A DNA stretch of 64,000 bases from a virus. Shown here piece after piece: positions 31,452-40,688 of this stretch. The notes beneath the pieces are model-generated. The model ran no database searches, was not told where the DNA came from, and saw only the letters and a program-made list of their open reading frames with translations. The stretch covers positions 1 through 64,000 of the IMG/VR virus record IMGVR_UViG_3300025073_000041, one strand, 5' to 3'. Every line of letters begins with the position of its first letter. The stretch's first letter is position 1. Made by a program: the position numbers and the translations under genes.

Positions 31452-31495
31452 GATTATTTAAAATCTCCTTTTTTATTTATCTTCTCTTGCCCTTT

Positions 31496-32659
31496 TTATT
31501 CATCCTTGGAAGATATGCCAGCAAGACGTTGCATTCTTCTCTTTACTGTTTCAGAAATGACATCAGACTCTTGTCTAGCTTGAATTACACGAGCTGTATT
31601 TGAATTTACTGCTTCGTTCAGTGATTTAATTTCTTTTGTCTTCTCGGACATAGAATTCACTGCACTTGTAAGCGTCTCAAACACAGTCTTTACTTCTTGC
31701 ACAGACTTTGTTCTTTGCAGACTTTCAGCAATTTGCACTCTTTGCTTCTCATTTAGAGATTTGTCTGTTAGAACCTTATTCTCATATGTTAACTTTGCGT
31801 TTCTCAAATTAATTTCTTCTGCCTTGTCCGCAATCTTCTTTGTTAAAGACTCAAGGGCAAGGAATTTATCTTTAAGCTTCTTATTTTCTTTTTCTGTCTT
31901 GGCCAGTTTTTCGGTCAGAACAGAGTTCTTGCTTAGAGACTCTTTTAACTGTTTGTTTTCTTTAATTTCTTCTTCCTCTTCTTTATCCTGTTGTGTATCG
32001 TCCGACTTTCCTGCCGCATGACGAGCAAGTTCGCCTTTTTTATCAGACACGTTTGCGCCGCCCATATGACCAAGAGGTTGATAAGTTTTTTCAACATCAA
32101 CTTCCAATTTCTTTTCTTTTGACAGCTCGTCTCTTGTCTCTTCGTTTTCTTCAACTTCGGAATCTAATTCCGTTTCAATCATTCCAACGATATCTTCGTT
32201 TTGAAGCAGTTCTTTTATTAGTTCTTCTTCCTCACCATCTTCCGGAGGAGGAAGCTCATTATCTAAAGGCGAAGCCTCGTCACCGCCCATGGGCATATCT
32301 AAGCCCAAGTCGGATTCCATTTCTTGTAGATCACCTCCCACCTGTTTTGCTAATTCGGGAAGATTAATTTCGATTTCTTCTTCCTCGTCTGGGCAACGGC
32401 AGAGGCGTTCGCCATCAGCAACGGCCGAAGGAACATCAGAAAAGGTATCCTTCTCGGAAGTCGGGCCGTCATCCAAAGAATTAAAAGAAACAGGACTCGG
32501 AGTCTCTTCTGTTGCCTTTATCTCTTCGTTTAGAAGTTTTTCTACTTCTCGTTTCACGTCTGGAGAAAATCTCTCCAGAATCATGTTTTCAGCAGATTTC
32601 AAAGCCGCATCTTTAATCGCTTTCGCATCTATTAGGGCTTCTTTTAGAAGTTTGCTCAT
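31496..32659 (-). CDS. Prohead core scaffold protein (gp22-like)
   Basis: 387 residues, very acidic in the middle (E-E-E-E-I-E-I-N, E-E-E-E-L-I-K-E), with a long coiled coil from about 225 to 350 and a conserved-looking end M-Q-R-L-A-G. Position directly upstream of the capsid gene and composition fit the internal scaffold that is degraded during prohead maturation. Sequence alone is not diagnostic. Confidence 0.75.
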   Translation of the reverse strand: MSKLLKEALIDAKAIKDAALKSAENMILERFSPDVKREVEKLLNEEIKATEETPSPVSFNSLDDGPTSEKDTFSDVPSAVADGERLCRCPDEEEEIEINLPELAKQVGGDLQEMESDLGLDMPMGGDEASPLDNELPPPEDGEEEELIKELLQNEDIVGMIETELDSEVEENEETRDELSKEKKLEVDVEKTYQPLGHMGGANVSDKKGELARHAAGKSDDTQQDKEEEEEIKENKQLKESLSKNSVLTEKLAKTEKENKKLKDKFLALESLTKKIADKAEEINLRNAKLTYENKVLTDKSLNEKQRVQIAESLQRTKSVQEVKTVFETLTSAVNSMSEKTKEIKSLNEAVNSNTARVIQARQESDVISETVKRRMQRLAGISSKDE

Positions 32660-32743
32660 ACTTTATCTCCTCAGTATCCTTAAAGAGGAATAACCACAAT
32701 AACTAGTATTAATTATTATGATTTATTAGAAAAAACACTTGAA

Positions 32744-33316
32744 CTAATCATTTTCTGCATTATGTCTTGCGAAAAGAGCTTTTTTCTGAATATTTTGCTC
32801 GTTAAGAATGGCCTCTGCCCTGATTTTAAGGGCGTCGTCTGCTTGCTCAGGGGTTAATCCCAAGACAGAATAAATATCTTTTAGCCCCTTCGTACCAGCA
32901 TGTGTCTTGAAGGCTTCTAGAGTTATTCTCATTGCCTCTTCTTGCTCTTCTTTTGTTAAATTCACGCCTCCAGGAGAGTCGGGCTGTCTTGCATCAATTA
33001 ATTTTTGTGTGTAGGTCGCAGAAGTATATGAAACAGCATTCATTAAAAGATCATCTACTTTCTCAAAGGCTCCTTTGACTTTTTCATTTTTCGTCTTAGT
33101 CGAAAGATACTGCATAAGACGAGTTAAAAGAACTGTCAAAATACCCAAGATTAACGGAGATGCTACAACAATGCTGTCTGCAGCAAAATTCATTAAACTT
33201 TCTCTTAATTTCTCGTTTCCCCATAAGCTCTCGGAAGCTAATGCGGGAGAAGCAATTAAGAAAGTTGTTATAACCCAGAATAACTTCTTTGTTTGTTCTT
33301 TCAATGTTCTAATCAT
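32744..33316 (-). CDS. Signal-peptide membrane protein, possible holin
   Basis: 190 residues from ATG 33316 (GGAG 12 bases upstream). A signal-like start (W-V-I-T-T-F-L-I-A-S-P-A-L-A) is followed by a transmembrane helix (V-A-S-P-L-I-L-G-I-L-T-V-L-L) and a cytoplasmic helical tail. The layout is reminiscent of LLH-type phage holins. A lipoprotein gene lies upstream. Role is inference. Confidence 0.45.
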   Translation of the reverse strand: MIRTLKEQTKKLFWVITTFLIASPALASESLWGNEKLRESLMNFAADSIVVASPLILGILTVLLTRLMQYLSTKTKNEKVKGAFEKVDDLLMNAVSYTSATYTQKLIDARQPDSPGGVNLTKEEQEEAMRITLEAFKTHAGTKGLKDIYSVLGLTPEQADDALKIRAEAILNEQNIQKKALFARHNAEND

Positions 33317-33382
33317 GTTTTTATAAATCTCCATAAAAGAGGATGTTCTCTCTCATAATTAGGCTAATAATATCGGTTTTTC

Positions 33383-33604
33383 TTAGAAAGCAGAAGGAAC
33401 GACTTGTTTTTGTTTTTCTTGTCTCTGCGTTTCTTTTGTCTGCTCTTCTGTTTGCTCTGTTGCAGGCAACGTTAAACTACCTCCGGGAGGAAGACAGCCG
33501 ACGTATGTCCAACGTCCAGGGGCTGCAGGACAATATAAGAAACAGACAGGCAGACATCCCTCGAACAGCATTGTTGCCAAGATAACAAATAATAACTTCT
33601 TCAT
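33383..33604 (-). CDS. Small lipoprotein, possible outer-membrane spanin
   Basis: 73 residues. M-K-K-L-L-F-V-I-L-A-T-M-L-F-E-G-C is a signal peptide with a lipobox-like Cys17. The mature part is short, Pro-rich and Gln/Glu-rich, as in Rz1-like spanins. It lies beside the possible holin gene. No inner-membrane spanin is adjacent, but candidates are at 48968-49794. Confidence 0.45.
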   Translation of the reverse strand: MKKLLFVILATMLFEGCLPVCFLYCPAAPGRWTYVGCLPPGGSLTLPATEQTEEQTKETQRQEKQKQVVPSAF

Positions 33605-33705
33605 CTTTCTTGCCCTCTTTATAACTAGGAAGGCAGAAGCTCTTGTTTTTATTATAGATTTGGGAAGATGTTTGTCTACAGAAACCTACAATCTGCTACT
33701 TCATA

Positions 33706-35081
33706 TCCCCTTCGAGACTTAAACCATGAACTCCTTAGTTAACATGAATGCTCGATTCCTGCCCAAGAGAAAGTTTCGTTCTGGCCGTAAGGCCAGAGCC
33801 AGAGCTTTCTTGACAGCAGGCTATCCCCGCCAGGGCGACGGTTCTAAGGTTAATGGCTGCGTTGAGGTCTCGGTCGTGGACAACCCCGCAAGCCTCGCAA
33901 ACCCATTTTCGGACGGACAAAGGCAACGGCCCTTCTCGTCTCGTTCCGCAGTCGGAACACAACTTGGAAGAAGGGAACCAACGGTCGGCAACAATGATTT
34001 CACTGCCGGCAAGCGGAGCTTTATACGTAAGCTGACGCTTAATTTCCGACAAGGCAGCATCTGCAACCGACTTTGCAAGATGGTGATTTGCCATCATTCC
34101 TTTGACGTTCAAGTCCTCGATTCCAATCCGACGAAAGTCTTGGACCAGCCGAGTGGTAAGCTTATGTGTTACGTCTTTGCGGATGTTGGAAATCCGTTCA
34201 TGCAGCCGACCAAGCTTCATTTTAGTCTTCTGCCAATTTCTTCCTCCTATGACGCGACGAGACATTTCCTTGTTGAATCGTCGCAGTCTAGTTTCGTGAG
34301 CACGCAGAATGCGCGGAGCCTCGACCCGTTCTCCCGTGGAAAGCACGGCAAGGTCTCGGAGCCCGAGGTCCACTCCAACCGCTTCTTGGGTTTCGCAGCG
34401 ATTGGGATAGGACCAGGAGTCGGAGACTTGAACTTGGATCGAGACGTACCAATGACCGGCATGTTTCATAAAGTGAGCAGACAAGATTTTGCCGGGGAAT
34501 CTTATCTCTTGTCGGGTGCGGACCCAACCAAGCTTGGGAATCTTAACTCTTCGGCCGTCAAATCGAAGGGCTCGACCTTCAATAGCAAAGGACATTTTGT
34601 TCCGTTTCTTCGACTTGAAACGGGGATAGCCGGGCTTTTGGCCAGATTTAACACGGCGAAAGAAGTTGGAAAAAGCATTGCCGAGGTTGGACAACGCCGT
34701 TGCGGCAACAGCCCACGGCAGCTTGATCATCCAGGGAAATTCGGTAGTTTTACAGGCATTCAGTTCAGAGCTAAGACTAACCCACGACGGTTTTCCACCA
34801 GCCTCGTACTGAGCTTTCCAGCGGTCCAATCCCCAATTATAAACGAAACGAGAAGTTCCAGCGCAACGTTCGAAAAAGGTTGTCTGGACGTTATTAAGAT
34901 CCAGCCGAATGCGTTGGCCGAGGATAGTTATGAGGCTTTTGTCGGAAGCTGTAGAATGACGTTTCGGCACACTATAAATATAGCACACGAAGTGAAATAT
35001 GTTGATTTTTTTGTAAATTCGTTGTTTCGTCTATCAGCAGTCGTGTTAACTAAGGAGTTCGTGGTTTAAGTCTTAAATGGA
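33706..35081 (-). mobile_element. TnpB-only insertion element, copy B, with terminal inverted repeats
   Basis: Ends 33706-33735 (TCCCCTTCGAGACTTAAACC...) and 35052-35081 (...GTGGTTTAAGTCTTAAATGGA) are inverted copies of about 30 bases, including CTAAGGAGTTC and its complement. The element lies in the late operon between a lipoprotein gene and a cytochrome gene. Its left end supplies the stop codon of the cytochrome gene. Interior is near-identical to copy A. Confidence 0.85.
33735..34988 (-). CDS. tnpB: TnpB-family RNA-guided nuclease, copy B
   Basis: 417 residues, nearly identical to the protein at 635-1891. Asp207, Glu291 and Asp374 of the RuvC sites and zinc Cys344, 347, 364 and 367 are intact. 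The guide-bearing RNA is expected to end at the right end of the element near 33706 and take its guide from the sequence below that position. Confidence 0.92.
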   Translation of the reverse strand: MCYIYSVPKRHSTASDKSLITILGQRIRLDLNNVQTTFFERCAGTSRFVYNWGLDRWKAQYEAGGKPSWVSLSSELNACKTTEFPWMIKLPWAVAATALSNLGNAFSNFFRRVKSGQKPGYPRFKSKKRNKMSFAIEGRALRFDGRRVKIPKLGWVRTRQEIRFPGKILSAHFMKHAGHWYVSIQVQVSDSWSYPNRCETQEAVGVDLGLRDLAVLSTGERVEAPRILRAHETRLRRFNKEMSRRVIGGRNWQKTKMKLGRLHERISNIRKDVTHKLTTRLVQDFRRIGIEDLNVKGMMANHHLAKSVADAALSEIKRQLTYKAPLAGSEIIVADRWFPSSKLCSDCGTRREGPLPLSVRKWVCEACGVVHDRDLNAAINLRTVALAGIACCQESSGSGLTARTKLSLGQESSIHVN

Positions 35082-35450
35082 ATGACATTCTAGGCAAAGT
35101 TCGCTTCTATATAAAGCTATTCGCATTTCTGTCCAATGTTGCGATTCCAACCCTACACCGTGGCAAGTTTTACATTGAATTGTATTATTTTCGTATAAAG
35201 GAAGTCTTATAAAGACATTATATTCGTTTGTTTTTCTCAGAGGAGGGTACGTCATTCCTACCGGATGCGAATTTTCTAAAGCTATGTCCTTGGCAATCAC
35301 TCCATCATGACAAGATAAACAATCCAAAGTATCTTTGTTTAATCCTTGTGAATAGGAAACTTTTGAAAGAAATACAATAAAAACAATGATTATAATAGTT
35401 AATAAGAATAGAAAGAAATTCTTTATCTCTCTTTCCCCCAATTCAAACAT
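35073..35450 (-). CDS. Membrane-anchored multihaem c-type cytochrome, 3' truncated by element B
   Basis: 125 residues from ATG 35450. One N-terminal membrane helix (F-F-L-F-L-L-T-I-I-I-I-V-F-I-V-F-L) and three haem-binding CxxCH motifs: C-L-S-C-H, C-K-T-C-H, C-L-E-C-H. The fold should lie outside the inner membrane, where haem is attached by host machinery. The TAA stop is inside the TnpB element end. Joining the flanks without the element continues the frame for 9 codons (Y-E-V-A-D-C-R-F-L) to TAG. A cytochrome in a phage late operon is unusual; electron-transfer role is inference. Confidence 0.8.
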   Translation of the reverse strand: MFELGEREIKNFFLFLLTIIIIVFIVFLSKVSYSQGLNKDTLDCLSCHDGVIAKDIALENSHPVGMTYPPLRKTNEYNVFIRLPLYENNTIQCKTCHGVGLESQHWTEMRIALYRSELCLECHSI

Positions 35451-35586
35451 CTTTTTTCTTTTCTTCCCTATATGTTTCAAATAGCCCCACCATCGCTGTT
35501 GCAACGGCTGTTACAACAAGTGCAGGAACCTTTAATTTTGAAACTATTTCCATTGCTCTATTGTTGTGATCTTGTGTATTTGTCAT
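35443..35586 (-). CDS. Small membrane protein overlapping the cytochrome start
   Basis: 47 residues: charged start (M-T-N-T-Q-D-H-N-N-R), a hydrophobic helix (V-P-A-L-V-V-T-A-V-A-T-A-M-V-G-L-F) and a Lys-rich end. Its stop overlaps the cytochrome ATG, which suggests coupling. Too short to classify. Confidence 0.5.
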   Translation of the reverse strand: MTNTQDHNNRAMEIVSKLKVPALVVTAVATAMVGLFETYREEKKKDV

Positions 35587-35680
35587 TTATTTTTTGTTGT
35601 CTTGTTGGAAACTTTCTTTTCCAAGAGTAAATTATATTTGTTTGTCTCGCGAATATGCTGTTATGTCCATTATTGCCGTT

Positions 35681-37843
35681 CTATGGGGCGATCTGGCGGT
35701 TCCAGATCCTAACTCCGTTTTGGATGCAAAAGGCGGGCTGATATTGCATGGCTCCTAAAGAAATACCTAGTTTTGTCGTGCTTGGAATAGAAATTGACGT
35801 TCCCGAAGATGCTTCTAAGACATCATCAATATAAACCGCATTATTTGACGTTCCCCACAACCCCGTGAGCGAATGAACAGAATTGTCCATAATATCTGTA
35901 GTTCCTATTAAATTGGAAACACTAGAATTCCCAACTAATATTTGCTGTCTTCCAACGCTGGTATTTGTATTTATAAACCAGCCAACCCTATTTTCATTTG
36001 TTCCATCTGACAAAGAAAATAAAGCCTGGATCGTATGCGGCGCGTCAATACTCTTGCACATAAAACTAAATTCCATTGTCCCTGTGTTTGGTCCCGTAAA
36101 AGTATATTCTAAAGAGTCTGTATTTCTTGTCACTTGCGCCGTTGTCGTTGCAATAAAAGATGTTGCTGCGCCATATGCTTCTACCTGAGCACCAAGTAAA
36201 TAACCTGATACCGTTGCATCATCCCCTGCAAATTCGTTGTCGGTGTCAGCTTCCGCAAATGCAATTTTATGTGTGTGTGATGCTGCTGTTCCAAGATACG
36301 CAATAGAAACTCTGCAATAGTCACCAACATCTTGCACAAGAGCCTCGCTTGCTCCTGCCCCTTTTGTGCCAAGAGCACAAGACGAAATATTAAAATAGCT
36401 ATATGCGTTGGCTACTGTGTCATCTGACAAATATAGCCAGTCTCTGTTTCCTGGTTTGGCATATACGGAAAAAGTATGTGTTGCAGCAGTTAATGTCACA
36501 GCTTGGGTAACGCCATGCACAGAGGTTCCTGTTCCGGCTGTAAACCCATCTGCCAAAGCCGTTCCAAATATGTCGGTTGTGCCGTCCGCTATGTCGTCAA
36601 GGGCATCAATATTTGTCCATGTTGTGCCAAATGCTGAGCTTTGAAGTATTTTATTTGTTATTGCAGGTTCTGCCAAGACACCATTTAAACATTCGTCGCT
36701 GTCGCAGTCTCGAACAACTCTAGGCCAACCGGAGCCAACATTAAAAAAGTTGGTTGCGTTGTTTGTGTGTGTGTCCTGAATTTCAAGCGTTGCTGTGGTC
36801 GCTCTTGTATATGTTGCAAGTTTTGTTGGTGCGGTTTGCGGGTATATGCCGGCCAATTGGTAAAAGCGCTGCTTCGCGATCACGGCCCATTCTGCGGGAC
36901 CGTCGGCGCCGGCTTTGTGCCAGGAGGGGTATTTCCACATGGCGACGTGAACTAGGTTACTACCAAAGGGCAACGCACCCGTTGCAGACGCCAAAACTTT
37001 TAGGGTTGTCGCTTCTGACATGTTGCCGACAGAACTAGCGTCTACACCGGTCCCTGCTGTTGCATTACCGTAACAAACCATCCCATTTGTGCTAGCCTCG
37101 TCTCTATTCACAAAGCAGATCGTATGCGTCCACGACAAAGCACTGGCAACAGAGTCCGCATATTTATTGTCTGGACCATCATCAATTGAAAGCCGGTTAG
37201 AAGTGGTATAGCTTGTTATTGACCAGAAAGCCGTGCCACCTTTTTGTGCTAAAAAGCTAGTTGCTGCTGGCGCTTTCGTCATAAATTCTAGGGCAAAGTC
37301 CTCTGTACCTATATCCCCAACCGTGTTTGCGCTTGCCTGAAAATAATCGGCACCACCACTAAGCGCAGTTGTGCCGTCTGTGAATGGAGCCGCTACACCG
37401 GGTGTAACGTCCGCCCCACCGTTGACAACGGCCAGCGTCCCGCCATAGTCGCAAGCCCACGTCGACGCGCCTGCGTCCTGCCCCTCACACCACACGCTAG
37501 GCGCAACTTCAATGCCGTTTATGGTGAGGTTTTTGGAAAGCTGGGAAAGGCCAGAAACCAAATTCCCCCCAATCTCATCATATCCCAACTTAAAAATAAC
37601 TTCGTCTGCACAATTAGAATCGCATCCGTCCTCACTTACCAAATTTCCATCATCGCACGTCTCTGTACCGTTTGTTACTCCATCACCACATGTTGCCTGG
37701 ACCATCAAATCCCCAGAAACACCAGACTTTATAACAAAATCTCCCGAAATGCCAGACTTTATAACAAGCTGAGAGCAGGAGCTTTCATCACAAGACAAAA
37801 GAAAGAATATCACTCCTGCTATAATAGATTTCATCATCTTCAT
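35681..37843 (-). CDS. Large secreted-type adhesin with DUF4215-like repeat and LamG-like regions
   Basis: 720 residues. Signal peptide with lipobox-like L-L-S-C at about 16-19; two short V-I-K-S-G repeats; then C-G-D-G-V-T-N-G-T-E-T-C-D-D-G-N, the myxococcal cysteine-rich (DUF4215) motif; then two beta-rich regions resembling LamG/concanavalin lectin folds (for example F-A-L-E-F-M-T-K and G-T-M-E-F-S-F-M). Such proteins bind surfaces or glycans. It could be a receptor-binding or decoration protein, although a signal peptide is odd for a virion protein. Confidence 0.6.
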   Translation of the reverse strand: MKMMKSIIAGVIFFLLSCDESSCSQLVIKSGISGDFVIKSGVSGDLMVQATCGDGVTNGTETCDDGNLVSEDGCDSNCADEVIFKLGYDEIGGNLVSGLSQLSKNLTINGIEVAPSVWCEGQDAGASTWACDYGGTLAVVNGGADVTPGVAAPFTDGTTALSGGADYFQASANTVGDIGTEDFALEFMTKAPAATSFLAQKGGTAFWSITSYTTSNRLSIDDGPDNKYADSVASALSWTHTICFVNRDEASTNGMVCYGNATAGTGVDASSVGNMSEATTLKVLASATGALPFGSNLVHVAMWKYPSWHKAGADGPAEWAVIAKQRFYQLAGIYPQTAPTKLATYTRATTATLEIQDTHTNNATNFFNVGSGWPRVVRDCDSDECLNGVLAEPAITNKILQSSAFGTTWTNIDALDDIADGTTDIFGTALADGFTAGTGTSVHGVTQAVTLTAATHTFSVYAKPGNRDWLYLSDDTVANAYSYFNISSCALGTKGAGASEALVQDVGDYCRVSIAYLGTAASHTHKIAFAEADTDNEFAGDDATVSGYLLGAQVEAYGAATSFIATTTAQVTRNTDSLEYTFTGPNTGTMEFSFMCKSIDAPHTIQALFSLSDGTNENRVGWFINTNTSVGRQQILVGNSSVSNLIGTTDIMDNSVHSLTGLWGTSNNAVYIDDVLEASSGTSISIPSTTKLGISLGAMQYQPAFCIQNGVRIWNRQIAP

Positions 37844-37877
37844 TTATTTTTTCTCTCTTATTGGAAACTTCTCTCTG

Positions 37878-38531
37878 CTATTCCCCTTCGTTTTCAACAG
37901 TTTTTTGTTTTGCTATCTTGCCAGGATTTTCCCCTGACATCACATTCATCGGCCAGACAACACAATTTAAAGAAGGATCATTAACAACACAAGAAGTCTC
38001 TTGTCCTCCTGTCACATACCCATTTGTGCATTGCAAAGCTCTGTCTGTCGAAGAGAATATTTCTTTTTCTTGTGTCTCGCCAGTATCAGCATCAACGACA
38101 GTTTCTATTGTTCCACAAAAACAATCGTCAACTACTACCAAAGGAGGTACACAACAACATGAAGATAATTGTTCTGCTGGCCATTCCGGACACTTTTCTA
38201 ATTTCTCAGATACAGTGCCGCAATACTTTAATATAATCATGTTATTTAACAAACCTGTCTTTACTTCTTCTAATTTTGCGTTTGTGCAAGAATAGAAAGT
38301 CTCTTCTGTTAGAGGATTTTTTATATGTCCGCAATATTGCTTTTCAACTTGTTTATCTTTGATTTTATTTACGTCTCGGCCTTTTGTTGCTTCAACTGCA
38401 ACATGTGTATCCCATAAATTTAAATATGCTGTCGTTCCACCGGCAGCTACAATGGCTGCCAGTCCAAGGCCAACTAGTAGTTCCTTTGCTCTAGATTCTT
38501 TTTCTTGCTTTGTTTTCTCTGTTGTGGACAT
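37878..38531 (-). CDS. Cys-rich membrane-anchored protein
   Basis: 217 residues: cytoplasmic start, one membrane helix (L-L-V-G-L-G-L-A-A-I-V-A-A-G-G), then a domain with many Cys (including C-C-C-V-P-P), probably disulphide-bonded outside the membrane. Function unknown; neighbours are also surface-type proteins. Confidence 0.6.
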   Translation of the reverse strand: MSTTEKTKQEKESRAKELLVGLGLAAIVAAGGTTAYLNLWDTHVAVEATKGRDVNKIKDKQVEKQYCGHIKNPLTEETFYSCTNAKLEEVKTGLLNNMIILKYCGTVSEKLEKCPEWPAEQLSSCCCVPPLVVVDDCFCGTIETVVDADTGETQEKEIFSSTDRALQCTNGYVTGGQETSCVVNDPSLNCVVWPMNVMSGENPGKIAKQKTVENEGE

Positions 38532-38557
38532 TACAAAACCTCTAATTAATATCTTAT

Positions 38558-39112
38558 TTATTTCGTATATTGATTATAGCTTCCTCTATCGTCTTTTTGA
38601 TAATGGAAGTCGAAAGAAATAGCTGCCGCATCTTCTGCATATGTATCTCCACCATCTGCCGCAGCTCGATATAATCTTCCGAAGATAATACAAGAAATAG
38701 TTTTTCCAGACATACTCATCGAAGGTAAAATTGCCATTTGATGATAATTTATTGTTCCTGTTGCTGCGAAAGAAGCAGACATAAGAACAGTTTGTCCAAA
38801 GGTTCCACTCACGGAAGCTAAAGTATATTCCAAACCCCAAACCACGTTTCCTGAACCTGTTGAGGTAGGACACCAATGGATATGAGGATAAATGGAAGAG
38901 CCCTGATACCAATCGTGAGGCATCTGAGTCTCAAAATAAACTTCTTCTTCTGTCGCAGGATCGAAGAAATATGTATAAACCCCATCTGTCGCTCCGCTTC
39001 CTGTTAGTTTTGCGAAGTTTGGATCGTGAACTCCAGCAACTTTAACAGAAGACATTGCGATTCTCAAATCGTCCCATCTATAATCATTTGAAGACTTAGC
39101 TCTCAAATCCAT
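38558..39112 (-). CDS. Conserved phage virion-type protein
   Basis: 184 residues with GAGGAG upstream. S-S-I-Y-P-H-I-H-W and N-V-V-W-G-L-E-Y recall a small beta-rich protein found near tail or head-decoration genes in diverse phages. I cannot give the exact virion role. Confidence 0.55.
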   Translation of the reverse strand: MDLRAKSSNDYRWDDLRIAMSSVKVAGVHDPNFAKLTGSGATDGVYTYFFDPATEEEVYFETQMPHDWYQGSSIYPHIHWCPTSTGSGNVVWGLEYTLASVSGTFGQTVLMSASFAATGTINYHQMAILPSMSMSGKTISCIIFGRLYRAAADGGDTYAEDAAAISFDFHYQKDDRGSYNQYTK

Positions 39113-39141
39113 TTATTTTTTCTCCTCTTGCGAGTCCTTTA

Positions 39142-39852
39142 TTACCACATGAACCAATTGGTGCCGTTGGAATATAACCTAACAACACCGTAATTTTCCG
39201 CTATTAATATGCTTGCTTGACCGTCAATTAATTCTGTGCTTTCGGTATCAACAGTAATATTTCTTGTTCCAGCCCCGCCACCTTCATCTTTAATTATTAT
39301 TACTCTTCCCGCATCCACAGCATCCGTATCCAAAGTCACCGTAACTGCTGCTGTTGTGGTATATGTAACGCCAATTAAAACATATGTTCCTGTTGCAGAA
39401 TATGTTGCAGCAGCAACCGCAATTCTAGATGCAATAAGACCAGAATTTAAATCCAAATCGTGAGTTAGTTCCGTCTTGCAATTTTGTGCAGCACCAGAAC
39501 CATCTGTCTCACAATAAAATTTAGTATGTCCTGTGCCGTCTATTCTTACTTCAATACTTTCTTCTGTTCCTGCGACAGGAGTTGCAGAAATAGATAAATC
39601 TCCAATAACGCATTCGGCACCATAATCTTCCAAACAAGTTACTGCACCTATTTCCGTATCTACACCAAACTCTCCCCTGTCGCTCGTATTAACTTTTAAA
39701 ACATCAACAGTAGCAGAGCCTGCCGCATTAAAAGCAGAAAAGAATTCGTTGTTTGGCAACGTAATACCATCCCGAAAGATAGTATTTGCCGCAACAAGAA
39801 ACCCAATAAATAAAGTTATAAACCCTATTCCAAAAAACGCTTCTTTTTTCAC
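39142..39852 (-). CDS. Membrane-anchored or signal-bearing beta-rich protein
   Basis: 236 residues from a GTG start with GAGGAATAAG upstream. N-terminal hydrophobic segment (I-G-F-I-T-L-F-I-G-F-L-V-A), then Thr/Val-rich repeats that end I-T-V-D-T-E-S-T-E-L-I-D-G, as in phage fibre or decoration proteins. Function uncertain. Confidence 0.55.
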   Translation of the reverse strand: MKKEAFFGIGFITLFIGFLVAANTIFRDGITLPNNEFFSAFNAAGSATVDVLKVNTSDRGEFGVDTEIGAVTCLEDYGAECVIGDLSISATPVAGTEESIEVRIDGTGHTKFYCETDGSGAAQNCKTELTHDLDLNSGLIASRIAVAAATYSATGTYVLIGVTYTTTAAVTVTLDTDAVDAGRVIIIKDEGGGAGTRNITVDTESTELIDGQASILIAENYGVVRLYSNGTNWFMW

Positions 39853-39865
39853 AACTTATTCCTCG

Positions 39866-40237
39866 CTAAAACGTTATTCTATTTACAGTTGCAGACATTG
39901 CCGCAACAGAAGACGAAACAATAAAGTTAAGATATGAACTTGATGCTTCAACATACACAGAGGCTGTTGGAAAACTTCCAATATCAGCAGGGCCAGAATC
40001 TTGATAGGAAGCAGAAGCTCCACCGGCCGAACTAGACATATATAAAGCATGAACAAGCCCAGCCCTAGCTGTTGAACCAGAGGTGAGATAATATTCATAC
40101 AAAGCCAGATAGGAACCAGACATATCTGTCGCTTCTATTGTATTTAATCCAAGAGCACAAGAAGACGTTACCTCTGTATACCCCGTGCCCGTTCCTGTAC
40201 TTGTGCTTGAATTATATGAAAAAAACCTAGAAGACAT
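39866..40237 (-). CDS. Ser-rich structural-type protein
   Basis: 123 residues, Ser/Thr/Ala-rich and beta-like, with GGAGAG upstream. Composition fits a virion decoration or fibre component. No family recognised. Confidence 0.55.
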   Translation of the reverse strand: MSSRFFSYNSSTSTGTGTGYTEVTSSCALGLNTIEATDMSGSYLALYEYYLTSGSTARAGLVHALYMSSSAGGASASYQDSGPADIGSFPTASVYVEASSSYLNFIVSSSVAAMSATVNRITF

Positions 40238-40262
40238 TAATTTTTCTCTCCTCTACAAAACT

Positions 40263-40688
40263 TTAGCTACTAACGCCCTCTGTGCTGTGAACAAAGTTAA
40301 CATCGGTCACGCCAGTTACTTCTGCATATAGATCAAAAAAAGCATCTGCAGCAGAAGCATCATCAACACTCACATAAACAAAGCCTGCCTTTAGATCAAA
40401 AGAAAATGATTCTCCGGGCTTAATCTGAAAATTATGTCCCGTTAGATCAGCAGCAACAACATCCAAATCCCCGGTCCTTGCGCTGCTGTGAATTCTCATG
40501 ATAGCGGCAGCATTATTGGAGGTTTCATTAAAAATTGTAATACTTCTTGTCAAAGAAGGAAAATCTATTTTTATCTCTTGCACGCCTGCCCCAGTAGCAA
40601 ATTTATGTCTTAGCCAATAAGCTTCTCCAGGGACCATCCATCGACCGGCCATCCCGATTCCTGCTTTTGGTTGATATCTAGAACTCAT
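40263..40688 (-). CDS. Structural-type protein
   Basis: 141 residues with GGAGAGAG upstream. Beta-rich; I-K-P-G-E-S-F-S-F-D-L-K recalls small jelly-roll-like virion proteins. Role unknown. Confidence 0.55.
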   Translation of the reverse strand: MSSRYQPKAGIGMAGRWMVPGEAYWLRHKFATGAGVQEIKIDFPSLTRSITIFNETSNNAAAIMRIHSSARTGDLDVVAADLTGHNFQIKPGESFSFDLKAGFVYVSVDDASAADAFFDLYAEVTGVTDVNFVHSTEGVSS

